Shown: piece after piece, positions 18,074 through 28,425 of the stretch
How positions within the stretch are numbered: the first letter of the stretch is position 1
Layout: every line of letters starts with the position of its first letter
Assembly: GCA_944381365.1 (NCBI GenBank)
Contig: CALWKW010000001.1
Location: forward strand, 186,001 to 250,000
Length of the DNA stretch: 64,000 nucleotides
Reading direction: 5' to 3'
Origin: an uncultured Christensenellaceae bacterium
GTDB lineage: Bacteria > Bacillota > Clostridia > Christensenellales > UBA3700
The notes under the pieces: model-generated
What the model was told of the DNA's origin: nothing
Database searches by the model: none
What the model saw: the letters and a program-made list of their open reading frames with translations, nothing else
Program-made: the position numbers and the translations under genes

Positions 18074-18345
18074 GCTGTGCTAGGTGGGGAGCTTGCGGTG
18101 CCCTGTACCTGCAATCCGCAATAGCAGGACTGAAGGCTGTTCGAGGCTTTGGCTATGTGAGGCCTGCCCTTAATAAGTGATGTTGATATCAAGGTCTTGT
18201 GCAATCATTCACTGTGAACCATGTCAGGACTTGACCGTAGCAGCATTAAGCAGACCGTTTGATGTGCCACGAGGTAGCTTTGAAGGAGTTAACTGTTTTG
18301 GTTACGCTTGGGTAGTCACTGTCGACAACAGATGCACAGTTTTTA
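18074..18345 (+). ncRNA. ffs: Signal recognition particle RNA, large bacterial type (scRNA)
   Basis: About 270 nt closely resembling Bacillus scRNA. The 5' Alu half reads GGTGCCCTGTACCTGCAATCC, and CTGTGC near the 5' end pairs with GCACAG near 18340 to close the molecule. The Ffh-binding helix 8 contains AACCATGTCAGG, then after ten bases AGCAGCATTAAG. In the canonical RNA those ten bases are TCCGGAAGGA with a GGAA loop; here they are ACTTGACCGT, giving a UGAC-type apical loop. The large form with an Alu domain is typical of spore-forming Firmicutes. Ends are approximate. Confidence 0.95.
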
Positions 18346-18354
18346 GAAAATAAA

Positions 18355-18381
18355 GCCACCTTTTAGGTGGCATATTTTTTT
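18355..18381 (+). terminator. Terminator of the SRP RNA
   Basis: GCCACC pairs with GGTGGC around a TTTTA loop, followed after a short ATA by a run of T. Confidence 0.9.
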
Positions 18382-18531
18382 GGTATTTTAAAGTCAATCC
18401 AACCGACAAATATTCAAATACTATTGCAATTCTTATTTTAATTAATATAATAGCGATTATGCTTATATATAATATTGATTAATAATAAATAATATATTAT
18501 AATTATAATATCAAAATAATTTAGGAGTTTT

Positions 18532-19401
18532 ATGACACAAGACAAAAAAATTGCTCTTTTAATCGATGCAGAAAATATATCCAGAAATTACAGAAAAACT
18601 ATCATGAACGAACTTGCCAAATACGGCACCACGACATATCGCCGTATTTATGGAGATTTCACTTCAGGCAAAATAAGCTGGACAAGTGAAGATATGCTCA
18701 AATATTCCCTCACTCCTGTCCAACAATACTCCAATACCTCTCAAAAAAACAAAAATGCAGGCAAAAATTCCTCGGACATAACTTTGGTAATAGACGCCAT
18801 GGATATTCTCTATTCGGGAAATGTAGAAGGTTTTTGCATTGTATCTTCTGACAGCGACTTCACAAAACTTGCCTCAAGACTGAGAGAAGCAGGTATGCTG
18901 GTAATCGGTATGGGAGAAGAAAAGACGCCTCTTGCTTTTAGAAAATCTTGCGAAAAATTTATAATTTTGGATTTGCTGAATAAGGAAGAAAAGGACAAAG
19001 ATAGTAAAGACAAAAAAGCTGAAAAGAAAACCGCCAAAAAGGCTGAAAAAGCCCAAGAAAAAGAAGATAAAAAATCAAAAGATAAATCTTTAGGCAAAGA
19101 AAAGAAAGAAGACGAAACAAAAGAAGAAGCAAAAGACGAGAATACTACCGTAATGTCATGGCAAGATATCGCTTCGGTAATAAAAAACGAAATACTGCCC
19201 GAACTTGCTGACGAAGACGGCTGGGCAAGTCTTGCAGATATAGGCAATCGCTTATACAAACTTTATAGCGATTTTGACAGCCGAAACTATGGATTTGCAA
19301 AGTTGAGCGAATTGTTTAAATCCAAAAAGGATTTTGAGATAAAAACCGCAAAACTCAATCCCGATAGCAATATCGTATATTATCTTATAAAAACAAAATA
19401 A
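18532..19401 (+). CDS. NYN-domain RNase-like protein with C-terminal LOTUS/OST-HTH domain
   Basis: A 289-residue protein. The N-terminal NYN (PIN-like) nuclease domain spans about 5-145, with acidic residues expected for metal binding in LLIDAENIS (D12, E14), VIDAMDIL and VSSDSDF. A Lys/Glu/Asp-rich linker follows (about 150-205). The C-terminal ~85 residues (SWQDIASVIKNEILPELADEDGW through NIVYYLI) look like an OST-HTH/LOTUS RNA-binding domain. The architecture is that of the LabA/DUF88-type family, presumed to act on RNA. AGGAG precedes the ATG by 4-5 bases. It is a single-gene unit with its own terminator. Confidence 0.88.
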   Translation: MTQDKKIALLIDAENISRNYRKTIMNELAKYGTTTYRRIYGDFTSGKISWTSEDMLKYSLTPVQQYSNTSQKNKNAGKNSSDITLVIDAMDILYSGNVEGFCIVSSDSDFTKLASRLREAGMLVIGMGEEKTPLAFRKSCEKFIILDLLNKEEKDKDSKDKKAEKKTAKKAEKAQEKEDKKSKDKSLGKEKKEDETKEEAKDENTTVMSWQDIASVIKNEILPELADEDGWASLADIGNRLYKLYSDFDSRNYGFAKLSELFKSKKDFEIKTAKLNPDSNIVYYLIKTK

Positions 19402-19405
19402 AAAG

Positions 19406-19428
19406 AGCCCCTTAATCGGGGCTTTTTT
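19406..19428 (+). terminator. Terminator of the NYN-LOTUS gene
   Basis: AGCCCC pairs with GGGGCT around TTAATC and is followed by a run of T. Confidence 0.92.
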
Positions 19429-19480
19429 ATTGGTAAAATATTATTTATAATAAAAAATATTTATCAATTCGCGTATTTTT

Positions 19481-20554
19481 TTATTCCTCTGTCTGCGACA
19501 TTTTTTGAGTCATAAGATAATAATTCAATGTCATTTGAGTCTTTGTATATCTTATGTCGCACAAAAGATTTGGTCTTAGTGACGAATCGGATACAAGGTT
19601 TTCAAGCAAGCCTAATGTCGTATCGATATCCGCCATAAGCAATTTTATATTATAATTATTGTTTAGAGCTTCTTCTTGCAATTCGTCATATTTGAGCTTT
19701 AAATTATCGTTTATTGTTTGTATCTTTTCGAGTGCTTGGCTTTTATCTATCTCCGATTTTGTCAGACTTTCGCCGATTATGCTAAGCTGCTCGATTATGC
19801 TCACAGAATATCCGCCCATACTTATCATGAGCTCGCTTCCACCCGTCAACACGCTTTCATAATCAACACTGTCGATAGTATAATTTAAAAGAGTGCTTCC
19901 GCTGTTTTTATCCACTACCGTATTCGCCTCATCGAGATCATCATATACATCGCCTATAATCAAATAATTGTCATCACTTTTTAAGATGTATCCGCCTGCC
20001 CCTTGCAATCTCATCTGGTCGCTATAAACTCTCGCCTGTTGATAACTCGAAGTCTCCTTTAAAACAAGCAAATAATAATTTGTCTTTGGCATATCCGCTC
20101 CCTTATACAGCGATGTAATGCCGTTGAGCAATGCTCCGTTTGTCACAAAATCTCCTATTACTATCGTAATCAACAAGCATGCTACTATCGCAAGCGTCAT
20201 AATCCAGCCTTTTCGCTTGTTGTCGTATCTGTCATATATCTGAGGTTCGACATCTATTATCACATCTTCTTCATTGATTCGATAATTGGTATCGACTACG
20301 CTTGTAAGCTGAGGAACGACCTCTATCTCTACTCCTCTTGCATAATACTTCTTCGATTCGCTTCTTATAGGCTGAATTTCTGACTGCTCGACATTGTCGG
20401 ATTGTGTGGAAGAATCAGAAGATATAGGCTGGTCATCCAAGACTTCGTACTCCTCTTCATAATCTTCCATATCTTCGTCATGATGATATTTATAATAGTT
20501 TTTGAGATAATATTTGCTATAGTCCATATTAAAAGATATGTCGCTTTTTGACAA
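19481..20554 (-). CDS. Bitopic membrane protein with a SPOR-like extracellular domain
   Basis: A 357-residue protein. The N-terminal ~115 residues are acidic and Tyr-rich and probably cytoplasmic. One membrane segment lies at about 117-135 (WIMTLAIVACLLITIVIGDF). After it comes a SPOR-like fold at about 155-220 (NYYLLVLKETSSYQQARVYSDQMRLQG, then YLIIGDVYDDLDEAN), and a helical coil follows to the end. SPOR domains bind denuded glycan strands at septa, so a cell-wall or division role is plausible but inferred. The start is uncertain: a TTG at 20554 or an ATG at 20527; neither has a clear ribosome binding site. Confidence 0.8.
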   Translation of the reverse strand: MSKSDISFNMDYSKYYLKNYYKYHHDEDMEDYEEEYEVLDDQPISSDSSTQSDNVEQSEIQPIRSESKKYYARGVEIEVVPQLTSVVDTNYRINEEDVIIDVEPQIYDRYDNKRKGWIMTLAIVACLLITIVIGDFVTNGALLNGITSLYKGADMPKTNYYLLVLKETSSYQQARVYSDQMRLQGAGGYILKSDDNYLIIGDVYDDLDEANTVVDKNSGSTLLNYTIDSVDYESVLTGGSELMISMGGYSVSIIEQLSIIGESLTKSEIDKSQALEKIQTINDNLKLKYDELQEEALNNNYNIKLLMADIDTTLGLLENLVSDSSLRPNLLCDIRYTKTQMTLNYYLMTQKMSQTEE

Positions 20555-20644
20555 AATATAATAGATATCTTTATATTTAATTGATATAATGCGAATATAA
20601 TCTTTTTATTGTCAAAGTATAAATTTGATTTTTTAAAAATAAAA

Positions 20645-20671
20645 AAAGAATATACGGATTGTATATTCTTT
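20645..20671 (-). terminator. Terminator of the dCMP deaminase gene
   Basis: AAAGAATATAC pairs perfectly with GTATATTCTTT around a 5-base loop. On the minus strand it is followed by a T-run. It begins 27 bases after the deaminase stop. Confidence 0.88.
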
Positions 20672-20697
20672 ATCTATTTATATTGATTTTTATCATT

Positions 20698-21150
20698 TTA
20701 ATCTACTTTATACTGCTCGACCGATACACCCGATTCTTTGAACAAGTGCATAGAAAATTCATCGGGATAACCGTATTTATATACCACCCTTTTTATTCCC
20801 GCATTGATTATCATCTTTGCACAAATCACGCAAGGCTGATGCGTACAATATAGTGTCGCACCGTCTACCGATATTCCCAATTTCGCAGCTTGAATAATGG
20901 CATTTTGCTCTGCATGCACGGCATAACAAAGCTCGTGTCTTGTGCCTGAAGGAATATTGAGTTTTACTCTGAGACACTCTCCTCTTTCTACACAACTCAA
21001 AATTCCCGATGATGCACCATTGTATCCTGTGGTCAAAATTCTCTTGTCTTTTACTATTACAGCACCCACATGTCTGTCGCCTTTTATACAGCTTGACCAT
21101 GTAGCCACCGTATCCGCCATCTGCACGAATCTAGCATCCCATTTATCCAT
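20698..21150 (-). CDS. Deoxycytidylate (dCMP) deaminase, ComEB type
   Basis: A 150-residue zinc-dependent deaminase that converts dCMP to dUMP for dTTP synthesis. The zinc site is H79-A-E81 plus P106-C107-x-x-C110 (HAEQNA and PCVIC). The N-terminal SSC...GAVIVKD and the insertion with CVERGECLR are typical of the dCMP deaminase/ComEB group rather than cytidine deaminase. Only a weak GGGTG lies before the ATG. The gene stands alone with its own terminator, divergent from groESL. Confidence 0.93.
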   Translation of the reverse strand: MDKWDARFVQMADTVATWSSCIKGDRHVGAVIVKDKRILTTGYNGASSGILSCVERGECLRVKLNIPSGTRHELCYAVHAEQNAIIQAAKLGISVDGATLYCTHQPCVICAKMIINAGIKRVVYKYGYPDEFSMHLFKESGVSVEQYKVD

Positions 21151-21293
21151 TGTTTATCACCCAAATACCTATATAAGTATATTATTTATGTATATTTTTA
21201 CTATATAATATCATAGCTTTGTGATAAATTCAACCATTTATATTTTTTCTACAAAAATTGTAAAAAATATTTATTACATTTTACATAAAAATA

Positions 21294-21322
21294 TTTACAT
21301 AATTGTTTTTTAGTGTTATAAT
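21294..21322 (+). promoter_or_regulatory. Sigma-A promoter of groESL
   Basis: TTTACA at 21294-21299 and TATAAT at 21317-21322 are separated by 17 bases. The expected transcription start falls at the beginning of the CIRCE element. Confidence 0.85.
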
Positions 21323-21329
21323 TACCCTG

Positions 21330-21356
21330 TTAGCAGTCGAGATGGTCAAGTGCTAA
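21330..21356 (+). promoter_or_regulatory. CIRCE operator for the heat-shock repressor HrcA
   Basis: The left arm TTAGCAGTC and right arm AAGTGCTAA are separated by nine bases. The CIRCE consensus is TTAGCACTC-N9-GAGTGCTAA, so each arm deviates by one base. Its position just after the -10 box and before groES is the classical one. hrcA itself is not in the window. Confidence 0.9.
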
Positions 21357-21377
21357 ATTAAAGGAGGCGTATTGAAA

Positions 21378-21665
21378 ATGACAATAAAACCATTATTTGA
21401 CAGAATAGTTATAAAGGAAGTAGAAAGTGCTACAAAGACATCAAGCGGTCTTGTTCTTCCCGATTCCGCTCAGGAAAAACCTCAAATGGCAAAAGTTTTG
21501 GCAGTAGGTCCCGGCGGTATGATTGACGGAAAGGAAGTTGTAATGCAAATCAAGGTCGGCGATACCGTTTTGTACAACAAGTATGCAGGCAACGATTTTA
21601 AACTTGATGGCGAAGAAGTTACTATCCTTAAACAAAGCGATGTACTCGCTATTGTTGAGAAATAA
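21378..21665 (+). CDS. groES: Co-chaperonin GroES
   Basis: A 95-residue heptameric lid of the GroEL chamber. [15 protein letters not shown] at the N-terminus, a mobile loop near 18-30 ([10 protein letters not shown]) and [13 protein letters not shown] are all present. AGGAGG lies 10 bases before ATG 21378; an in-frame TTG at 21372 is closer but would give an atypical N-terminus. groEL starts 19 bases downstream, and the pair is controlled by the promoter and CIRCE element immediately upstream. Confidence 0.97.
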   Translation: MTIKPLFDRIVIKEVESATKTSSGLVLPDSAQEKPQMAKVLAVGPGGMIDGKEVVMQIKVGDTVLYNKYAGNDFKLDGEEVTILKQSDVLAIVEK

Positions 21666-21677
21666 TCGGAGGTGTGA

Positions 21678-23309
<1,632 letters not shown>

Positions 23310-23343
23310 TAAATACTCTTCGAAAAAAATCAAACTATGACAA

Positions 23344-23370
23344 AAAGCCCTCTTCGGAGGGCTTTTTTGA
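23344..23370 (+). terminator. Terminator of groESL
   Basis: AAAGCCCTC pairs with GAGGGCTTT around a stable TTCG tetraloop and is followed by T. Confidence 0.95.
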
Positions 23371-23469
23371 ATGGGATATATATGATTTTGAGGAAAAATA
23401 CTAATTTTATTAAAGCTTTTTTTTATATAATAGATTTTTAATATTATAAAGTTTTTTGATATTAGAATA

Positions 23470-23946
23470 TTAATCTCTACTCAGTCTTTTATTCTCGCTG
23501 AAATAATCCTGATCGGCTTCGTTCACATAATCGCCGATATTCAATTCTTTGTTCATAAGCTCTACAAGCTCGCCTTCAAATTCTTTCAGTTTTTCTATCA
23601 CATTGTCTTTTTGACTTTTGTCCACCACATTGCAATGTGCCTTGCAGTAAGTCTGCCATTTGGATGAAAATATCTTGAGTCTTTCTCCTTCCAAAGCAAA
23701 CTTTACTTTTGAAGAATATTCGATATTCTTTGCCTTATCTATTGCCTGAGTCAAAGCAAGGTTGATATTGTCCTGCTCTTTTTTGAGAGAATTTACCTGA
23801 CTTGTAAGTTCGCCGTTTTCTCTTTTCAATCCTTCTAATCTGTCTCTCAATCCCAATATCGTCTTTTCGTATTTATCTACCATATCCTTGATGTATTCCT
23901 GTACCTGAAATTTGTCATAACCTTTTTTTGCCAAAGAAAAATTCAT
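23470..23946 (-). CDS. DivIVA/GpsB-like coiled-coil protein
   Basis: A 158-residue protein starting MNFSLAKKGYDKFQVQEYIKDMVDKYE, which matches the DivIVA/GpsB N-terminal module (the F-x-x-x-x-x-GYD-x-x-x-V signature). A long coiled coil covers about 30-90, followed by a second helical segment. Such proteins organise poles or the division site. AGAGGTG lies 4-5 bases before ATG 23946; extending to 24009 would run into the pncB terminator. I cannot say whether it is DivIVA itself, GpsB or a sporulation paralogue. Confidence 0.85.
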   Translation of the reverse strand: MNFSLAKKGYDKFQVQEYIKDMVDKYEKTILGLRDRLEGLKRENGELTSQVNSLKKEQDNINLALTQAIDKAKNIEYSSKVKFALEGERLKIFSSKWQTYCKAHCNVVDKSQKDNVIEKLKEFEGELVELMNKELNIGDYVNEADQDYFSENKRLSRD

Positions 23947-23987
23947 ATCACACCTCTTTTCGTTTGATACATTCATTATACATAAAA

Positions 23988-24018
23988 AATAGGCTATCGC
24001 CGTTGGCAATAACCTATT
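23988..24018 (-). terminator. Terminator of pncB
   Basis: AATAGGTTATTGCC and GGCGATAGCCTATT (minus strand) form a 14-bp stem with minor mismatches and a 3-base loop, followed by a run of T. It starts 26 bases after the pncB stop. Confidence 0.9.
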
Positions 24019-24044
24019 ATTTTGTCTATTTTTGTAGATGAATG

Positions 24045-25478
24045 TCAGCCTCTTTGCTTGTTTTCCTTGAGCAATTTTTGCTTTAAATCATAGAGTTTTT
24101 GCGACAAATCCACTTTGTAGATGTGAGGATTGAGCATACGCTTGTATTCGTTCCAGAATTCTCCATAACTCTCTTTATGATACTTTGCTATCTCCTTTAC
24201 AGAAGGGAATTTGTAGACAAGCTCGCCTTGTTTTATGATTTGTACAACAAGGTTTTTTGCATAAAAATTGCTTACCGTCTTTCTCTTCCAAGAAAAATCA
24301 GGATGGAAAATTTCTATTTCGTCAAGATTGTCAAAGTTTTCTTCCATAAGACATATAAGGTCTGCAATGGCTTTGTCTGTGTTTTTGTCATACAATCTAA
24401 CTATTTTCTTGAATCCGGGATTTGTAATCTTTGCGGGAGTATCGCTCATTTTGAGTTTTGGCTGAAGCTCTCCGTTTTCGTTTTCTATGCCTGCAAGCTT
24501 ATATACGCCGCCAAGACTGGGACAATCCATGCTGGTAATAAGTTTTGTACCTATACCATAACAATCTATTGCCGCATTCTGGCTGTCAAGAGATTGCAAT
24601 ACATTCTCATCTATATCGCCGCTCGCAAATATCTTTGCATTGGGAAATCCTGCTTCGTCGAGCATCCTTCTCGCTTCTCTCGAAAGATATGCCAAATCGC
24701 CGCTGTCAAGTCTTATACCCAAAGGCTCATATCCCTTTTCTCTCAATTCCTTGAATACCGTAATAGCATTGGGAACGCCGCTGTTGAGAGTATCATAGGT
24801 ATCGCAAAGCAAAAGGCATTTGTCGGGATAAATATCGGCATAAGCCCTGAATGCTTCCAACTCCGTAGGAAAACTCATTACCCAGCTGTGTGCATGCGTA
24901 CCTGATACGGGAACATCAAACATTTTTCCTGCAAGCACATTGGATGTAGACTGACAACCTGCTATCATCGCAGCTCTTGCTCCGTAAATACCTGCATCGG
25001 GACCTTGTGCTCTTCTAAGACCGAATTCGGCAATAGAACTTCCCTTTGCGGCATATACGATTTTTGCCGTCTTTGTAGCTATCAATGTCTGATGGTTCAA
25101 AATACACAAAATTGCAGTCTCAATAAACTGAGCTTCAAACATTCTGGCTTTTACCGTCAAAATAGGCTCTTGAGGGAAAATCACGGTACCTTCGGGAACA
25201 GCATAGATATCTCCCGTAAATTTGAAGTTTTTGAGCAAATTCAAAAATTCTTCATCAAAGATTTTGAGCGAACGAAGATACTCTATATCGTCCTCTTCAA
25301 ATTTAAGATTAAGCACATATTCAATGACCTGCTCCAATCCGCAAGCTATGGCATAATTATTGCCTACACCTCTGTAAAACACATCGAAAACAGCCACCTT
25401 ATCCATTTGCTCGTATTTGCTGTATCCATACATCATGGTAAGCTGGTATAAATCGGTAAGTAAAGTTAAGTTTCTCAT
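24045..25478 (-). CDS. pncB: Nicotinate phosphoribosyltransferase
   Basis: A 477-residue enzyme of the Preiss-Handler route joining nicotinate and PRPP to nicotinate mononucleotide with ATP hydrolysis. The opening NLTLLTDLYQLTMMYGYSK, the segment AEFGLRRAQGPDAGIYGARAA, the GTHAHSWVMSFPTE block with the phosphorylated His, and RLDSGDLAYLSREAR are signatures of the bacterial group with the longer C-terminal domain. AGGAG lies 4-5 bases before the ATG. NadD, which uses its product, is encoded at 60.3-61.5 kb. Confidence 0.96.
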   Translation of the reverse strand: MRNLTLLTDLYQLTMMYGYSKYEQMDKVAVFDVFYRGVGNNYAIACGLEQVIEYVLNLKFEEDDIEYLRSLKIFDEEFLNLLKNFKFTGDIYAVPEGTVIFPQEPILTVKARMFEAQFIETAILCILNHQTLIATKTAKIVYAAKGSSIAEFGLRRAQGPDAGIYGARAAMIAGCQSTSNVLAGKMFDVPVSGTHAHSWVMSFPTELEAFRAYADIYPDKCLLLCDTYDTLNSGVPNAITVFKELREKGYEPLGIRLDSGDLAYLSREARRMLDEAGFPNAKIFASGDIDENVLQSLDSQNAAIDCYGIGTKLITSMDCPSLGGVYKLAGIENENGELQPKLKMSDTPAKITNPGFKKIVRLYDKNTDKAIADLICLMEENFDNLDEIEIFHPDFSWKRKTVSNFYAKNLVVQIIKQGELVYKFPSVKEIAKYHKESYGEFWNEYKRMLNPHIYKVDLSQKLYDLKQKLLKENKQRG

Positions 25479-25567
25479 ATTACTCCTTTGTATTTTAGTG
25501 ATGCCGAAAATCGGTGAGGCTGAACTTCTTGCTCATAACCAAAAATCTTGTTCTCTTTCTTAGGAAT

Positions 25568-25595
25568 GCGACAATTACTAAAAAGTAATTGCCGC
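25568..25595 (-). other. Stable hairpin between lgt and pncB
   Basis: GCGACAATTACT and AGTAATTGCCGC form a 12-bp stem with one non-Watson-Crick pair around four A. On the minus strand there is no T-run after it, so it is not a standard terminator. It may protect the 3' end of lgt mRNA or be a short interspersed element. The whole lgt-pncB gap is about 150 bases. Confidence 0.55.
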
Positions 25596-25627
25596 AAAAG
25601 TACATTTTTATATTAAGAATTAATCTT

Positions 25628-27064
25628 TTATTTTTTTTTGTCGATATCTTCAGACTCAGTTTTTTTTGCTTGCTTTTTAGGACTTGCTGTCTTTTTTGCA
25701 GGACTTTTTGTCGCTGTCGAACTTGAAGAAGCTGTCTTTGTAGTCTTTTTCGTAGCAGCAGTCGATTTTGAAGTCGAAGTCGACTTGCTTTGAGAAGTCT
25801 TCTTTCCTTGAGCTGATGAAGATTTTTTTGAAGTCGAAGTCTTTGTCGTCTTAACATCGCTTTTTACTTCTTTTTTGACTTCTTCGCTCAAAACATTATT
25901 TTCGTTTTCAACCAAAGCTTTTTCTTCGATAATCTCAGAGTCTTCACTCTTTTCGATATCGATATTTTTGTCAATATCTTTGTTTTCGCCCTCTAAGTCG
26001 GATATCTCTATGTTTTCTTGTGAATTTATAGGGGCAGAATCAATGTCTTCTGTATGTGCAAATTCGCCTGTTTGCTCCTCATCAAGCAATTCTTCTTTTG
26101 CCAAGGCATCGGCAAGCATGTTTTCGCTCACCATAGTCTCTGAATACTCTGTATTTGCACCTTTAGTTTGTTCGCCTTTTTCTGCCATTAATGCAAGCTC
26201 TTTTTCTCTCTTTTGCTCGCACAATCTCTTGAACCACTTTGTCTCAAATCTGATGACTCCTTTTTGCAACAATATCTGCAATACTATTGCCACAATAAAC
26301 ATCAAATAGCATATAAGCTGAACAATCTTGATTTTTGTACCGCCGATAGTCATAGGGTCGGTGCCTTTGATAAATTCGAGCGTACCTCTTACAAGTCCGT
26401 ACCAACCTAGATAGAATATCATTATTGTACCCGTCTTGACAGGCTTTTTAGGTACAAAGAATATTACAAGAGCTATCGCAAGACCTATTGCGTTGAGAAC
26501 GCCTTCATAGAAGAATGACGCATAGTGCCATGTCCCCGTAGACTCGATATAGACTGCAAGCGGAAAATGTTTCATCCAATCCTGAGTGACCTCTACTCCG
26601 TACAACTCCTGATTGAAAAAGTTTCCCCATCTGCCTATTATCTGTCCCAACAACAAAGCTATTACCACACAATCGGCCACCTGTGCCAAAGTGTATTTTC
26701 TATTGCGTAAACAGCAGAAGAATATACCCAATGCTCCGCCGAATATACCGCCGATAATCGTGAGTCCGCCATTGCTGATATTCAACATATCGACAAAGCC
26801 GTCCCAGCTGTCAAGATGATATTCTGTTCCTATTCTCGGCACGACATAGAACACTCTGCAAAAAACAACCGCAAGAGGAACTACCCATATAAATAATTCG
26901 AGAGAAAAATCTATATCTATGCCCTTTTTGTAGGATATAAGCATATACAAGCCGAATGCCAACAAAATACCCAATGTCACGAAAATACCGTACCAATAAA
27001 CAGGCTTGTTGATAAAAGGCAGATAAAATGCTATTCTATCCATAGCCAAAAGCAAATTTGACAC
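25628..27064 (-). CDS. lgt: Prolipoprotein diacylglyceryl transferase with very long low-complexity C-terminal tail
   Basis: A 478-residue membrane enzyme that transfers diacylglycerol from phosphatidylglycerol to the lipobox cysteine. The catalytic core of about 280 residues has seven membrane segments and the signature GRWGNFFNQE at 144-153. From about 285 to 478 it continues as a hydrophilic tail: first acidic (Glu, Asp, Ser), then rich in Lys, Ser and Thr (KTSTSKKSSSAQGKK and similar). Usual Lgt proteins lack this. The start is GTG with AGGAG 8 bases upstream. It follows galK by 54 bases with no evident terminator between them. Confidence 0.95.
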   Translation of the reverse strand: MSNLLLAMDRIAFYLPFINKPVYWYGIFVTLGILLAFGLYMLISYKKGIDIDFSLELFIWVVPLAVVFCRVFYVVPRIGTEYHLDSWDGFVDMLNISNGGLTIIGGIFGGALGIFFCCLRNRKYTLAQVADCVVIALLLGQIIGRWGNFFNQELYGVEVTQDWMKHFPLAVYIESTGTWHYASFFYEGVLNAIGLAIALVIFFVPKKPVKTGTIMIFYLGWYGLVRGTLEFIKGTDPMTIGGTKIKIVQLICYLMFIVAIVLQILLQKGVIRFETKWFKRLCEQKREKELALMAEKGEQTKGANTEYSETMVSENMLADALAKEELLDEEQTGEFAHTEDIDSAPINSQENIEISDLEGENKDIDKNIDIEKSEDSEIIEEKALVENENNVLSEEVKKEVKSDVKTTKTSTSKKSSSAQGKKTSQSKSTSTSKSTAATKKTTKTASSSSTATKSPAKKTASPKKQAKKTESEDIDKKK

Positions 27065-27118
27065 TTTTTGTACTCCTTTAAACTTTAAGATCTATTGTAC
27101 TAAATAAAATGTATTCTA

Positions 27119-28381
27119 TCAGAATACTCTGCAAGTACCATCGTTTCTGACACCGATAACAAACACATTATCGTCACCGAATACTTTTTTCATTGTATCT
27201 ACATATTCATTGCATTTTGCCTTGTCTACATAAGCGATTATGGTACCTGCAAAGCCACCGCCGTGAACTCTTACAGCCTTAACACCTTCAATTCTCTTGC
27301 TGAGATTGATGCCGAGAGGTATTCTCTGTGCTGTATCTCCCAAAGGATAGCAGTTCTGAAGCATCATATATGAGCTTTGACCAGAATCGTTGATAGCCTG
27401 ACAGAATTTCTTTTCATTGGCATTCTTTACGGCTTTTGCACAAGAATCTACTCTCTTGTTTTCGTCAAAGAAGTGCATTGCTCTTAAAATTGCTCTGCCG
27501 CTTACTTTTTCCTGAAGCTCAGGCAATGCCTTATAAAAATCTTCTTCTTTTACTTTTCTAAGTTTTTTTACGCCGAATTGTTTTGCCACTCCTTCCATCT
27601 CGAGTCTGATATCTGCATATTGATTTGTAAGGTCGCAGTGGTCGCCACCCGTATTTGTCAATACGATATTCATATCTTCAAAATTCCAATCGATAGATTG
27701 TATTTTTAGATTTTTTGTGGATTTGAAGTCGATAAAGCTTACTCCGCCCAAAGATATAGCACTTTGGTCGAGAAGACCGCAAGGCTTTCCGAAATATACG
27801 CTTTCAGCATAGTGAGATGCCTTTGCTTTTGCAACCTTGTCGATTTTGCCTTCATTGTACATATCATTGAGAATTTCGCAAATAAGCACTTCAAAACAAG
27901 CTGATGAAGATACGCCTGCACCTCTGAACACATCGCTTGTGGTAGTAGCATAAAAACCGCCGATATTATATCCGTTTTGCTTATAATAAGCACATACTCC
28001 CTTTACGAGTGAGGCAGAATTGCCATATTCTTTGCTGTCGATAAACAAATTGTTTATATCAATCTCAACAGGATCATATCCCACAGAGTCCACTACGATT
28101 TTTGCTTCGTTTGTAGGTGTGACGCATGCTATCGTATCTACCGTAATAGAAGCACAAAGCACTTTGCCGTTGTTGTGGTCAGTATGGTTGCCGCAAACTT
28201 CTATTCTTCCGGGAGAAGAAAAGAAAATGCCGTCTTTGCCGTACTTTTTGGTATGCAAATCGTAGATTTCCTGATATCTTTTTACTTGATAATCAAGCTT
28301 ATCTTCGCCATAAAATCTTTTTACTTTTGTCTTGAAATCTTCATTGTTTGCCAAATTGGCAATAAAATTCATATCTGCCAT
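27119..28381 (-). CDS. galK: Galactokinase (GHMP family)
   Basis: A 420-residue cytoplasmic kinase making galactose-1-phosphate in the Leloir pathway. The galactokinase signature is at 58-72 (GRIEVCGNHTDHNNG), with Asn where most have the Glu of GEH. The ATP-binding GHMP motif GAGVSSSA lies at 154-161, and VRVHGGGFAGT near the C-terminus is motif 3. AGAGGA lies 4-5 bases before the ATG. It is divergent from galT, each gene having its own promoter in the 250-bp gap. Confidence 0.95.
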   Translation of the reverse strand: MADMNFIANLANNEDFKTKVKRFYGEDKLDYQVKRYQEIYDLHTKKYGKDGIFFSSPGRIEVCGNHTDHNNGKVLCASITVDTIACVTPTNEAKIVVDSVGYDPVEIDINNLFIDSKEYGNSASLVKGVCAYYKQNGYNIGGFYATTTSDVFRGAGVSSSACFEVLICEILNDMYNEGKIDKVAKAKASHYAESVYFGKPCGLLDQSAISLGGVSFIDFKSTKNLKIQSIDWNFEDMNIVLTNTGGDHCDLTNQYADIRLEMEGVAKQFGVKKLRKVKEEDFYKALPELQEKVSGRAILRAMHFFDENKRVDSCAKAVKNANEKKFCQAINDSGQSSYMMLQNCYPLGDTAQRIPLGINLSKRIEGVKAVRVHGGGFAGTIIAYVDKAKCNEYVDTMKKVFGDDNVFVIGVRNDGTCRVF

Positions 28382-28425
28382 AAATTCCTCTTAAAAGCAT
28401 ATATTTGAGCATTAAACTCTAAATC

